In this document: positions 10,843 to 20,014 of the stretch, in pieces
How the letters are laid out: each line of letters starts with the position of its first letter
Numbering within the stretch: the stretch's first letter is position 1
Assembly: GCA_016930535.1 (NCBI GenBank)
Contig: JAFGGN010000032.1
Span: forward strand, 1 to 64,000
Reading direction: 5' to 3'
Origin: a bacterium
GTDB taxonomy: Bacteria > Zhuqueibacterota > QNDG01 > JAFGCO01
DNA: 64,000 bases
Program-made: the position numbers and the translations under genes
Notes under the pieces: generated by a model
Told to the model about the DNA's origin: nothing
The model's input: the letters and a program-made list of their open reading frames with translations, nothing else
Database searches by the model: none

Positions 10843-12257
10843 TTCCGCAAATGGATGAATATGATGAACAGGAAACAATAAAACTGACTCCGCGGGAAAT
10901 TGTCGCTGAACTGGACAAATATATCATCGGTCAGGACAAGGCTAAAAAAATGGTGGCCATCGCGCTGCGAAACCGCTGGCGCAGACGGCAGGTTCCTGAC
11001 AGTCTCCGGGAAGAAATTATGCCCAACAATATCATTCTGATCGGAAACACGGGTGTCGGGAAAACGGAAATCGCACGCAGACTGGCGAGGCTTGCAGAAG
11101 CACCCTTTATAAAAATCGAAGCCTCAAAATTTACCGAGGTCGGTTATGTCGGAAGGGATGTCGAATCGGTTATCCGTGATCTAACCGATCTGGCCGTATC
11201 ACTGGTCAAGGCCGAACACACGGATATGGTCCAGGAACTCGCAGAGCTTTCGGCGGAAGAACGGCTGCTCGATATACTTTTTCCCGTTCAGACCGAAAGT
11301 GCGGCAGTTCACAACGAAGTGCAGGATAAACCGGATTCGGCCGGTGCACAGAAGCATGAAGCCGAGGAACGTTCGCGCCGCACGCGCGAAAAGCTGAGAC
11401 AGCAGCTTGCCGATGGCAAGCTTGAGGACCGGATCGTCGAACTGGATGTTTCTTCAGAATCCGTTCACATGATGCAGATTTTTTCACCGATCGGTCTTGA
11501 AGAAATGGGGATGAACATACAGGATCTTTTCGGCAATATGATTCCCCAAAAACGCAAGAAACAAAAGATGACCGTTTCTGAAGCACGCCAGGTGTTGATT
11601 TCAGAAGAAACCCACAAACTGATCGATATGGACAAAGTGCTTCAGGAAGCGATTTACCGGGTGGAGGAATCCGGCATTGTTTTTCTGGATGAAATCGATA
11701 AAATAGCAAGCAGTGACAATTCTGGCGCCGGTCCCGATGTCTCCCGCGAAGGCGTTCAGCGGGATATTCTTCCTGTTGTGGAAGGCACCACCGTGGTTAC
11801 CAAGTACGGCATGGTAAGGACCGATCATATTCTGTTTATTGCTTCCGGCGCATTTCATGTATCGAAACCATCGGATCTCATCCCCGAACTGCAGGGTCGG
11901 TTTCCAATCCGGGTGGAGCTTGAAAACCTGAGCACCGAAGATTTTATCCGGATATTGACGGAACCGGAAAATGCCCTGATTAAGCAATACACAGCCCTGC
12001 TGAATACTGAAAATGTGAAAATTACCTTTACAAAAAGCGCCATTCAGGAAATTGCGCGGACAGCCACCGAAGTCAATGAAAAAGCAGAAAATATCGGTGC
12101 CCGCAGACTGCACACGATCATGAGCACATTGCTTGAGGATTGGCTTTTTCAGGTGCCGGATGCAAAAATCAGGAGCATCAAAATTACAGGCAAGGAAGTG
12201 AAAGAAAGACTGAATGAAATTGTCGAGGATGAAGATCTTTCAAAGTACATACTGTAA
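10839..12257 (+). CDS. hslU: ATP-dependent protease ATPase subunit HslU
   Basis: A 472-residue AAA+ unfoldase that feeds substrates to HslV. The N-terminal [21 protein letters not shown] is diagnostic. Walker A reads GNTGVGKT (residues 69-76), with Asn where most HslU have Pro. The pore loop GYVGRDVES is intact, Walker B is [11 protein letters not shown], and sensor/ARLHT-like [11 protein letters not shown] is near the C-terminus. The I-domain between is rich in charged residues. The C-terminal residues DEDLSKYIL match the tail that docks into HslV. argF follows 12 nt later. Confidence 0.96.
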   Translation: MIPQMDEYDEQETIKLTPREIVAELDKYIIGQDKAKKMVAIALRNRWRRRQVPDSLREEIMPNNIILIGNTGVGKTEIARRLARLAEAPFIKIEASKFTEVGYVGRDVESVIRDLTDLAVSLVKAEHTDMVQELAELSAEERLLDILFPVQTESAAVHNEVQDKPDSAGAQKHEAEERSRRTREKLRQQLADGKLEDRIVELDVSSESVHMMQIFSPIGLEEMGMNIQDLFGNMIPQKRKKQKMTVSEARQVLISEETHKLIDMDKVLQEAIYRVEESGIVFLDEIDKIASSDNSGAGPDVSREGVQRDILPVVEGTTVVTKYGMVRTDHILFIASGAFHVSKPSDLIPELQGRFPIRVELENLSTEDFIRILTEPENALIKQYTALLNTENVKITFTKSAIQEIARTATEVNEKAENIGARRLHTIMSTLLEDWLFQVPDAKIRSIKITGKEVKERLNEIVEDEDLSKYIL

Positions 12258-12269
12258 TCCGGAGGAAAT

Positions 12270-13190
12270 GTGAACAAGGATTTTTTGGCAATAACGGACT
12301 GTTCGGCCGACGAACTGCATGATTTGATCCGTCTTGCAATGGACCTTAAAAAGATGAAACATCGAAAAGAAATCGGTGCGCCATTGAAAGGGAAAACCCT
12401 GGCCATGATTTTTCAGAAACCTTCAGCCAGAACACGGGTATCTTTTGAAACAGGCATGTATCTTCTCGGTGGACACGCTCTGTATCTTGGACCGGCCGAG
12501 GTCGGTCTGGGTAAACGTGAAAGCGCCGCGGATGTTGCCAGGGTTCTTTCCCGGTTCAATGACGGCATAATGGCCAGACTTTTCGAACATCAGCTGATCG
12601 TCGATCTGGCAAAATTTGCCACGGTTCCGGTGGTTAACGGGCTGACGGATTTTAATCATCCATGTCAGGTGATGGGTGATTTGATGACCATAGAAGAACA
12701 TCTCGGACGTTCGACGGATTTTCAGATTACCTATATCGGTGACGGCAATAACATGGTGCATTCATGGCTGAATGCAGCCGCACGACTGCCCTTTACCCTG
12801 CATCTGGCTATTCCTGAAGGCTATGATCCGGATCCGGGCGTGATGAAGCGGGCCGTGGATGCGGGTATCAGTGAAATTCGAGTGTTCAGGGATCCTGCAG
12901 AGGCATCGAAACATGCCGACATTTTATATACGGATGTGTGGGCAAGCATGGGCCAGGAGAGTGAAGCGAATAAGCGCAAAAAAGATTTTGAGGGCTATCA
13001 GGTCAATGATACGATCGTCCAATGCGCAAAACCGGGCGTAAAAGTGATGCACTGCCTTCCGGCCCATCGGGGCGATGAAATTACGGACAGTGTCATGGAC
13101 GGATCTCATGCGATCGTCTTTGATGAAGCAGAGAACCGCATGCATATGCAGAATGCGATTTTGATCAGATTGATGGCGGATAAAGGCTAA
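12270..13190 (+). CDS. argF: ornithine carbamoyltransferase
   Basis: A 306-residue transcarbamylase that makes citrulline from ornithine and carbamoyl phosphate. The carbamoyl-phosphate site is FQKPSARTRVSFE (the S-x-R-T motif), with HPCQ following and the ornithine/catalytic motif HCLPAHRG near residue 257. DVWASMGQE is the SMG loop that distinguishes ornithine from aspartate enzymes. The start is GTG with GGAGG upstream. No other arginine genes are adjacent, so it rides with hslVU. Its stop overlaps by 4 nt the stop of the convergent gene on the other strand. Confidence 0.95.
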   Translation: MNKDFLAITDCSADELHDLIRLAMDLKKMKHRKEIGAPLKGKTLAMIFQKPSARTRVSFETGMYLLGGHALYLGPAEVGLGKRESAADVARVLSRFNDGIMARLFEHQLIVDLAKFATVPVVNGLTDFNHPCQVMGDLMTIEEHLGRSTDFQITYIGDGNNMVHSWLNAAARLPFTLHLAIPEGYDPDPGVMKRAVDAGISEIRVFRDPAEASKHADILYTDVWASMGQESEANKRKKDFEGYQVNDTIVQCAKPGVKVMHCLPAHRGDEITDSVMDGSHAIVFDEAENRMHMQNAILIRLMADKG

Positions 13191-14158
13191 TCTCGGGGCA
13201 GATTCAGAATCAGGGTGTTGCGCATGATGGTTTTTGCGTCGAATTTTTCTTTAAATGCGATAAGATTCATACTGGGCGTCATTGGATTGTCCGCCTTTGT
13301 ATCCTGTGATACGCCGATGTCTACATAACGATATCCATTTTCCGTCGCATATTTAACAACTTCGTACATCACCCTGTGAATCGGTTTGTAATGCGCATAT
13401 TCGTAGAGAAGCATGTTGTAAAAACACAAAGCAACCTGGTTATTGCAGAAAAACATCAGCGAGCCGCCGATCGGAACATCCTGATGATAAACCATGAAAA
13501 GCTTGATCTGGTCCGGCAGCAGCTGTTTCAGACGCTGCAGATCTTCAAACGAATGGGTGGGTTTGACATCATGTCTGGCTTTATTATCCAGCAGAATCGG
13601 GTAAAACTGGTCGTATCGTTCATTGATTTCCACATGAAGTTCAAAATCGCGGATCGTTTTGCGAATGTTCCGGCGTACGGTCGACTGAAAACGTGACAGA
13701 ATGTCGGTTTCCGGGTACAGGCAAATCGCACTTGAAATATAATGAAGCTCGTAATCGAAACCCAGCCAGCGCATGGCAAATTCAAGATTCTGATTTTGAT
13801 ATTTTTCGTAAATCATGGGCGCAGCCGTCAGCCGCAGCTTTTTGATTCCGGATTCTTTTGAATATGCGATCAATGTGGAAATCAGTTCCATGGAATCCGC
13901 AAAAGTCACGTCACCGGTCACTATGGAACCATAACTGGCTCCGATCGGTGATTCGTACACATGATCCTCGACAATGGCTCCGGGGAGAACGGCCGCAATA
14001 CGGTCGCCTTCAACGAACATCAGGTGGTTGAAATTGAATTTACCGGGAGCATGATAATCGAAAAATTTTTGCATGTGAAAAATGGTGCCGTTGTTCGAGC
14101 GCAGTACAAAATGATCCCACTTGTCTCTGAATGCATCGGAATAGGGTATGATTTTCAT
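13187..14158 (-). CDS. FemAB/FemX-like GNAT-fold acyl- or aminoacyl-transferase
   Basis: About 323 residues. The N-terminus (WDHFVLRSNNGTIFHM) and the C-terminal GNAT part (PIGGSLMFFCNNQVALCFYN, then HRVMYEVVKYATENGYRYVDIGVS) are the pattern of the FemAB/BioF2-like family, often found in peptidoglycan cross-bridge or exopolysaccharide loci. The basic central segment STVRRNIRKTIRDF is typical too. No signal peptide is present, so the protein is cytosolic. The neighbours on the other strand are a methyltransferase and glycosyltransferases, which suggests cell-surface polymer modification, but the substrate is unknown. The ATG at 14158 is preferred; a TTG at 14179 adds 7 residues. It is the only leftward gene between 2 and 28 kb. 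Confidence 0.75.
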   Translation of the reverse strand: MKIIPYSDAFRDKWDHFVLRSNNGTIFHMQKFFDYHAPGKFNFNHLMFVEGDRIAAVLPGAIVEDHVYESPIGASYGSIVTGDVTFADSMELISTLIAYSKESGIKKLRLTAAPMIYEKYQNQNLEFAMRWLGFDYELHYISSAICLYPETDILSRFQSTVRRNIRKTIRDFELHVEINERYDQFYPILLDNKARHDVKPTHSFEDLQRLKQLLPDQIKLFMVYHQDVPIGGSLMFFCNNQVALCFYNMLLYEYAHYKPIHRVMYEVVKYATENGYRYVDIGVSQDTKADNPMTPSMNLIAFKEKFDAKTIMRNTLILNLPRD

Positions 14159-14228
14159 GCATAGCCGCTTTTTAATCAATGATGTGGGGCTAAGATAACC
14201 ATTTCTTAAAAGGATATCAAGAGAAAAA

Positions 14229-14969
14229 ATGAAATACTCCGACCATATCGCACATTATCAGAAGGACGCGGAGCACTTTGATTATTTTGATGAAGATCCG
14301 TTCAGACGCCAGGAAAACAGAAGACGGTATGAGACGATTTTTGATTTGAGCGGTCCTTCACATGAAAGACGTATTCTCGAAATAGGGAGCGGCGGTTTTC
14401 CGGCCATGCAATCACAAAACTTGAAACGGGTGCGGTATTTTGCCCTGGATCTGAGCTATAAAAATATGAAAAGGGCGAAAGCTCAGCCCGGTTCCACGCT
14501 GAATGCCGTATGCGCTGACGCCTATCATCTTCCCTTCCGTCCGGATACCCTGGACGCGGTTGTCCTTTCAGAAGTCATTGAGCATCTCGAATCTCCCATG
14601 GATGTCCTGAAGGAGGTCAAACGTGTGCTCAGTCAAAACGGGAGGCTCATCGTTACCGTGCCGTTTGAAGAAAAAATCCGCTTTTGTACCTGTATCCATT
14701 GCAACAGGGTGACACCTGTAAATGCCCATCTGCACACCTTTTCTGCAGAGAGCCTGAGCCGGCTTGTGAATCAATGCGGCCTGGCGGTGCAATCCGTCAC
14801 ATGCATCTGCAATAAAGTTGCGAACCGGCTTCATGTATACCGCTGGATGCGTTATTTTCCGTTCCGGATATGGAGAACAGCGGATAAGCTCTTTAACCTC
14901 CTGATCAACCGGCCGTCGACCATCGCCCTGTGCGCAGTAAAAGGTCTTCATCAGCCGGACGGACGGTGA
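14229..14969 (+). CDS. class I SAM-dependent methyltransferase
   Basis: A 246-residue Rossmann-fold methyltransferase (Methyltransf_11 type). Motif I is RILEIGSGGFP (SAM binding), the acidic loop is YFALDLSYKNM, motif II is VCADAYHLPFRPDTLDAVVLSEVIEHL, and motif III is LSQNGRLIVTVPF. Two Cys pairs (CTCIHC, then CICNK) lie in the C-terminal half and could bind a metal, though this is only a possibility. It sits upstream of two glycosyltransferases, so sugar, lipid or quinone methylation are all possible. The substrate cannot be read from the sequence. Confidence 0.8.
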   Translation: MKYSDHIAHYQKDAEHFDYFDEDPFRRQENRRRYETIFDLSGPSHERRILEIGSGGFPAMQSQNLKRVRYFALDLSYKNMKRAKAQPGSTLNAVCADAYHLPFRPDTLDAVVLSEVIEHLESPMDVLKEVKRVLSQNGRLIVTVPFEEKIRFCTCIHCNRVTPVNAHLHTFSAESLSRLVNQCGLAVQSVTCICNKVANRLHVYRWMRYFPFRIWRTADKLFNLLINRPSTIALCAVKGLHQPDGR

Positions 14970-15042
14970 AACCGCATTCATCGGATTGGAACAAACACAC
15001 ATAATTCCCTGATTTTTAAGAACCGGAGCATAAAAAAACAAG

Positions 15043-15071
15043 TTGATTCCTGTCATAATATTATTCATATT
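15043..15071 (+). promoter_or_regulatory. possible promoter upstream of the glycosyltransferase pair
   Basis: TTGATT (15043-15048), a 17-nt spacer and CATATT (15066-15071), in an AT-rich part of the 143-bp gap between the methyltransferase and the GT4 gene. Only the -35 is convincing. The gap also holds a short direct repeat (ATATTATTC/ATATTATTA) and no ORF. Confidence 0.3.
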
Positions 15072-15112
15072 ATTATACTGAAGTACGGAATTCTGAAACA
15101 AAAACGGATGAT

Positions 15113-16273
15113 ATGGCGCGCATTACCATCGCATTACTCGGCAATATCCATTTCGACACCCGGACGACCAATCTGATGCGTTCATTGAATCAAAGGGGAC
15201 ATGGATCTGTTTTTATCGGATTCGACTGGCTCTCCGACGATTTCATACCGGCCCGTGATCAATCGATCCGTTTGCACAGGCTGAAAAAGCACCGGATTTC
15301 CCCGTTGTTCTATCTGTGTTTCGCTGTTATCCTGATCCGCGAGTTATGTAAGCGGAGAAGCGATATCTATCTCGCATCTGATTTTTTCACCTATCCTTTT
15401 CTGTTCGCAGCGGCAAAACTCACCGGAGCAAAGATCTATTATGATTCCCGTGAAATTTATACGGAAATCAACGGGCTCACCGGACGCCGGCTGGTCAGAA
15501 AATGTGTCGGATTTTTAGAGAGAATCATGATCACCAGAACGGACGCTGTTTTTGTCACCGGTCCGGCAGATGCCGTTCATCTTTTTGAAAAATATAGAAT
15601 TATGCAACCATTACTGCTCCGAAACCTGCCGGTTTTTCACAGCGACAATCAGGCCATAAATTTCAGGACCCGATTCGCATTGCCGAGGTTAAGTAAAATA
15701 TTGCTTTATCAGGGAATACTGGTCCGCGGCAGGGGGATCGAATTGTGTATTCGTCTTGTCGCAAGGCTCCAGGAATACGGCCTTGTACTGCTGGGAGGAG
15801 GCGAGCATGAATCCGACTTCAGGGAATTGGTGCAGACTCTGAAAATCGAGGACCGTGTTATTTTTGCCGGAAAAATTCCTCAGCATGAGCTGTTTCGCTA
15901 TACCGTGGGATGCGATATCGGATTGGCCCTGATCGATAATATCAGCAAAAACAACGAACTCGCGTTGCCCAACAAATTATTCGAGTATATCATGGCCGGA
16001 CTGCCTGTCATCGTCAGTGACCTGCCCCAAATGCGGCATATTGTAGAGACCTATGGTATCGGCGGAATTATAAGCGAAAATTCGATTACAGAAGCGGCTG
16101 AACTGCTTGCCGAATGGGACAGGCATCCTGAGAAATTTCAGCATTTGAAATCCAATTGTCAAAAGGCCGCAGCTGATTTGAACTGGGACCGCGAATTCGG
16201 GCAATACAGCCCATTATTTGATATGGTAAGAACTCAAAAAAAAATCCGGGGAGCGGTCGATGGCCCGTATTGA
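15113..16273 (+). CDS. glycosyltransferase family 4-like protein
   Basis: A 386-residue GT-B fold glycosyltransferase. The N-terminal domain begins ITIALLGNIHFDTR and contains YYDSREIYTE. The C-terminal nucleotide-sugar domain shows LLYQGILVRGRGIELCI, VLLGGGEHE, VIFAGKIPQHEL and the donor-binding NKLFEYIMAGLPVIVSD, equivalent to the E-x7-E region of GT4. It probably acts at the cytoplasmic face of the inner membrane on a lipid-linked or surface polysaccharide. Its 3' end overlaps the next glycosyltransferase by 14 nt. Acceptor and sugar are unknown. Confidence 0.85.
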   Translation: MARITIALLGNIHFDTRTTNLMRSLNQRGHGSVFIGFDWLSDDFIPARDQSIRLHRLKKHRISPLFYLCFAVILIRELCKRRSDIYLASDFFTYPFLFAAAKLTGAKIYYDSREIYTEINGLTGRRLVRKCVGFLERIMITRTDAVFVTGPADAVHLFEKYRIMQPLLLRNLPVFHSDNQAINFRTRFALPRLSKILLYQGILVRGRGIELCIRLVARLQEYGLVLLGGGEHESDFRELVQTLKIEDRVIFAGKIPQHELFRYTVGCDIGLALIDNISKNNELALPNKLFEYIMAGLPVIVSDLPQMRHIVETYGIGGIISENSITEAAELLAEWDRHPEKFQHLKSNCQKAAADLNWDREFGQYSPLFDMVRTQKKIRGAVDGPY

Positions 16274-17189
16274 TATCATCGTTCCCAGCTACAACAATCT
16301 GACCGAACTGAAACAATGCCTTGCCGGTTTTGCATTACAGACGTTTCGTGATTTCAGAGTGCTGCTTTGCATGGATGGTTCTTCGGACGGATCCCTGGCG
16401 TATGCTGAAAGATTGACAACCGATTTTGAAATGCTTGTTTTAAAGCACGAAGAGGGGCAGCATCGCGGCCGTAATGCCACAAGAAATCTGGCGCTTCCGG
16501 TACTGGATTCCACGTATCTTGCAACCATCGATTCGGATATCGTTCCGGATCCGGATTTTTTGAAGAACCATCTGGAGCTGCTGGAGAAAAGGGATTGTAT
16601 TTCCCTCGGGCAGGTACTGTACACGAATCGTTACGACAATGCATGGGCAGATTATATCCAGTCCAGAGGCAAAAATAAATTCAAATCCATGACCGAAATC
16701 CCGTATTTTTATGTAACCACGGGCAATATGGCCATGAGAACCCGCTATTTTATCGAGTCCGGAGGTCAGGATGCAAATATGACCACATATGGCGGGGGAG
16801 ATACGGAATTTGCTTACAGGCTCCATAAAATGTTTCATCTCCCGGTTATTTATAACGCACCGGCAGCGGGCCGGTCGGTCATGAACAAAACACTGCCCCA
16901 GGCTTTGAAACAAATGGAAGAATTCGGTGCAGTCAATCTTCCCTATATCAGGAAGAAACATCCCGGCTTCAACAGCTTTTTCCGTTCGGATCTGTTTGAG
17001 TCGGGCCGTTTGAGGCATCGGATCCTCCGATGTGCTGCCAACAGGTCCGTATCGGGAATATGCCTGTCATGTATTCGAATCCCCATGAAGTGCATCAGGC
17101 GGCCCCTGATACATTTTCTCGTATTCATCCATATTTATCTCGGATTACAAACAGTCCGTTTACAAAATCAGGAGGAATCGTCACTATGA
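16260..17189 (+). CDS. glycosyltransferase family 2 protein
   Basis: A 309-residue GT-A fold enzyme. It starts with DIIVPSYNNLTELKQCLAGF, typical of GT2, has the first acidic motif in LLCMDGSSDGS, and the metal-binding DxD-type motif in ATIDSDIVPDPDF. TTYGGGDTEFAYRLH (with the ED/GD catalytic-base region) is well conserved. The C-terminus ends in a hydrophobic stretch (LIHFLVFIHIYLGL), possibly membrane-associating. It overlaps the preceding GT4 gene by 14 nt and the proline dehydrogenase start by 4 nt (ATGA), so the three are likely co-translated. Confidence 0.85.
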   Translation: MARIDIIVPSYNNLTELKQCLAGFALQTFRDFRVLLCMDGSSDGSLAYAERLTTDFEMLVLKHEEGQHRGRNATRNLALPVLDSTYLATIDSDIVPDPDFLKNHLELLEKRDCISLGQVLYTNRYDNAWADYIQSRGKNKFKSMTEIPYFYVTTGNMAMRTRYFIESGGQDANMTTYGGGDTEFAYRLHKMFHLPVIYNAPAAGRSVMNKTLPQALKQMEEFGAVNLPYIRKKHPGFNSFFRSDLFESGRLRHRILRCAANRSVSGICLSCIRIPMKCIRRPLIHFLVFIHIYLGLQTVRLQNQEESSL

Positions 17190-18088
17190 AATGGTTTAAC
17201 CGGTTTGTGGTCCAGATCATGCCATTTTTCCCGCAGTCCTTCATCTGGCTGTTTTCACGCAAATATATTGCGGGAATTAACCTTGATGACGCTGTCGATC
17301 AGGTCATGGAACTGAATGCGGGACATATTCTGGCAACTATGGACGTCCTCGGCGAGGACATAAAAAGCTGGGAAGAAGCCGAACAGGCGGCCAAATCATG
17401 CATGGACACAATTCTTGCCATTTCCAAACATCGGCTCAAATCCGGTTTGTCTGTCAAACTGACACAGCTTGGATTGTGCATTGAGAAGGAAAAATGCCTT
17501 TCAAACGTAAAAAAAATCATCGAGCTTGCGGACAGTCACGGCATTTTTGTCCGTATCGATATGGAAGACTGTACAACCACGGACGATACACTCGATATTT
17601 ACCGGCAGATCCGGCGGCAATTCAACAGGGTCGGCATCGTCATTCAGGCATACCTGAAAAGAAGCATCGGCGATGTACAATCTCTGATCGATGAAAAAAT
17701 TGCGGATATAAGAATCTGTAAGGGGATTTATGACGAGTCGCCCGAAGTCGCTTACAAAGATGCAGATCAGATACGCGATCAGTATATGAAACTCGCAGAG
17801 ATGTGTCTTAAACACGGATCGTTTTCAGGGCTGGCCACGCATGATAAAATTCTTGTCGACCGGTGCCTGAGCCTGATCAAACAGTTGAATGCCGATGGAT
17901 CCAGGGTTGAATTCCAGATGCTTCTGGGCGTGACAGAACGGCTGCGCGCGGATATTCTTCAGGCCGGACACCGGATGCGCGTGTATGTGCCCTATGGTCC
18001 GCAATGGTTCGGTTATTGCATGCGCAGAATGAAGGAAAATCCTCAGGTTGCAGGCCATGTGATAAAAAACCTTTTCATTCGAAGTTAG
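17186..18088 (+). CDS. proline dehydrogenase family protein
   Basis: A 300-residue (beta/alpha)8 flavoenzyme of the monofunctional PRODH type, which oxidises proline to pyrroline-5-carboxylate using FAD and passes electrons to quinone. Recognisable blocks are SGLSVKLTQLGL, FVRIDMEDCTTTDDTLDIY, VIQAYLKRS, DIRICKGIYDES, LATHDKI, and the C-terminal VEFQMLLGV followed by RVYVPYGPQWFGYCMRRMKENP. The start is ATG 17186 behind GGAGG (17171-17175); the longer open frame upstream is inside the glycosyltransferase gene. No P5C dehydrogenase (putA C-terminal half) is nearby, so that step is encoded elsewhere. Confidence 0.9.
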   Translation: MKWFNRFVVQIMPFFPQSFIWLFSRKYIAGINLDDAVDQVMELNAGHILATMDVLGEDIKSWEEAEQAAKSCMDTILAISKHRLKSGLSVKLTQLGLCIEKEKCLSNVKKIIELADSHGIFVRIDMEDCTTTDDTLDIYRQIRRQFNRVGIVIQAYLKRSIGDVQSLIDEKIADIRICKGIYDESPEVAYKDADQIRDQYMKLAEMCLKHGSFSGLATHDKILVDRCLSLIKQLNADGSRVEFQMLLGVTERLRADILQAGHRMRVYVPYGPQWFGYCMRRMKENPQVAGHVIKNLFIRS

Positions 18089-18098
18089 AGGGGGCTCT

Positions 18099-19541
18099 AT
18101 GAAACGGTACAGAATAATGGGCATCTGTGCATCAGTGACATGCGTGATATTATTCGGCCTGTCCTGTGCGGTGAATCCCGTCACCGGGAAAACGGAATTG
18201 ATGCTGTTGTCCACAGCAGATGAAATTGCACTGGGAAAACAGACCGATTCCGAAATCGTCGAGATGTACGGTGTCTACCAGGACGAACCGCTGCAGGCCT
18301 ATATAAACACGATCGGCCGCAAGATGACGCCGGTTACCCATCAGCCTCAACTGCCCTATACGTTTAAGGTGCTGGATACGGACGTGGTCAATGCATTTGC
18401 CGTCCCGGGAGGTTTTGTATACCTGACAAGGGGTATTCTTGCGTATTTGAACGATGAGGCGGAGCTGGCTGGTGTTATTGGACATGAGCTGGGGCATGTC
18501 AATGCGCGCCATTCCGCAAAAATGCTGTCCCAGGCTCAACTGGCCCAGCTGGGTCTTCAGATCGGATCTGCACTGTCCGAGACATTTGCCCAGTTTTCCG
18601 GTCTGGCCGGATTCGGTGTGCAAATGCTGTTTCTTCGTTTCAGCCGGGACAATGAACGGGAAGCCGATGATCTGGGAGTCGAGTATTCATCCAAATCAGG
18701 CTATGATGCAAACGGAATGGCCGAATTTTTTAAAACCCTCGAACGCATGCATCCGTCTGAAGGAGGCGGGCTTCCGGACTGGTTTTCGACACATCCTGAT
18801 CCGGTTAACCGGATCACGGCTGTTGAACAGAAAACGCGTGAATGGCAGAACAAACTGACAGGAAAGACCTTTCTATACAACAGGAAGGAATATATCCGGC
18901 AAATCGACGGTCTCGTGTTCGGCCCGGATCCGCGACAGGGATATGTCGAGGACAATGTCTTTTATCATCCGGGAATGAAGTTTTTATTTCCGGTTCCTGC
19001 GGGATGGTCGGTCAATAATCTCCCTTCACAAGTGCAGCTGATATCGAAACAGGAAAACGGGATCATCCTGTTCACCATGACGAAAGAGAACAGCCTGGAT
19101 GCCGCTGCAGATGCATTCGCCAAGAATACGGGGGCTTCGATTCTCAGCCGTGAACACAGTACGATCAATGGTTTTAAAGCGCTCAGGATTGAATCGGAAA
19201 TCACGGGAGAACAGAATTTACGGGTACGTTCCGTTTTTATCGATATGAGCGGAATCATGACGTTCCATGGCTTCAGTACACCCGATGCATTCAGCCAGTA
19301 TGGTTCAGATTTCGACCAGACCATGACGGGATTTCGTAAATTGACCGATACCCGGAAAATCAATGTCAGGCCGGTAATGCTGAAAATCGTGACACTTAGC
19401 GCACCGATGACACTGAGTCAGGTACTGGCCAGGGAAAAAGTCGATTCTGAACAATACGAAGCCGTTGCCGTGATGAACGCGTTGAGGCTCGATGAAAAAT
19501 TAGAGAAGGGAAAAACGGTTAAAATCATTATAAAAGGATAA
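18099..19541 (+). CDS. M48 family metalloprotease, probably exported or lipid-anchored
   Basis: A 480-residue Zn protease. A hydrophobic N-terminus ends FGLSC (Cys 23), a plausible lipoprotein site, followed by AVNPVTGK as in BepA/YfgC-like proteins. The catalytic motif is HELGH (His129, Glu130, His133), and the third ligand is in the NEREADDLG segment. The C-terminal 200 residues (FLFPVPAGWSVNNLPSQVQL onwards) form a PsbP/DUF-like domain seen after M48 domains and end in a short LysM-like segment (VLAREKVDSEQYEAVAVMN). A role in outer-membrane protein quality control is a reasonable inference from BepA-type family members. Confidence 0.88.
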   Translation: MKRYRIMGICASVTCVILFGLSCAVNPVTGKTELMLLSTADEIALGKQTDSEIVEMYGVYQDEPLQAYINTIGRKMTPVTHQPQLPYTFKVLDTDVVNAFAVPGGFVYLTRGILAYLNDEAELAGVIGHELGHVNARHSAKMLSQAQLAQLGLQIGSALSETFAQFSGLAGFGVQMLFLRFSRDNEREADDLGVEYSSKSGYDANGMAEFFKTLERMHPSEGGGLPDWFSTHPDPVNRITAVEQKTREWQNKLTGKTFLYNRKEYIRQIDGLVFGPDPRQGYVEDNVFYHPGMKFLFPVPAGWSVNNLPSQVQLISKQENGIILFTMTKENSLDAAADAFAKNTGASILSREHSTINGFKALRIESEITGEQNLRVRSVFIDMSGIMTFHGFSTPDAFSQYGSDFDQTMTGFRKLTDTRKINVRPVMLKIVTLSAPMTLSQVLAREKVDSEQYEAVAVMNALRLDEKLEKGKTVKIIIKG

Positions 19542-19549
19542 TCCGGCCG

Positions 19550-20011
19550 ATGACAAAATCGGAAAAATACACGGCCGCACTGCGTGAAATCGATATCCGA
19601 CTGTCAAAGGGGGGTGATCTTTACGCGGATCTCGGAAATGTGACTGCAGTGCTGAAAAAAAGATTCCCGTATATATTCTGGATCGGATTTTATCTGCTGC
19701 AGGAAAACAGGCTCGTGCTCGGTCCGTTTCAGGGAACGCCTGCATGTGTATTCCTTGAAATGGGAAAAGGTGTGTGCGGAACCTGCGCGAACGAACAAAA
19801 AGCCATTCTGGTGTCCGATGTGCATGAATTCGACGGGCATGTGGCCTGTGATCCCAATTCAAAATCAGAGCTGGTCATTCCCTGTTTTGATTCAGACGAT
19901 CGATTGCGTGCTGTTCTGGATGCGGACAGCGACCAGCTGAACGCGTTTGACGGGACAGATCAAACGGGTCTCATGAATGTGGCTGATAAAATCCGGGGCT
20001 TATGGAGCTGA
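19550..20011 (+). CDS. msrC: free methionine-(R)-sulfoxide reductase (GAF domain)
   Basis: A 153-residue single-GAF protein. It has the fRMsr pattern: FWIGFYLLQENRLVLGPFQG, PACVFLEMGKGVCGTCANEQ, VSDVHEFDGHVACDPNSKSE and LVIP. Cys residues in ACV, GVCGTC and VACD correspond to the redox-active and resolving Cys of E. coli fRMsr. It would reduce free Met-(R)-SO in the cytosol with thioredoxin. It starts 9 nt after the M48 gene and ends 4 nt before a PP2C phosphatase gene, so co-transcription is likely. Confidence 0.88.
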   Translation: MTKSEKYTAALREIDIRLSKGGDLYADLGNVTAVLKKRFPYIFWIGFYLLQENRLVLGPFQGTPACVFLEMGKGVCGTCANEQKAILVSDVHEFDGHVACDPNSKSELVIPCFDSDDRLRAVLDADSDQLNAFDGTDQTGLMNVADKIRGLWS

Positions 20012-20014
20012 AAC

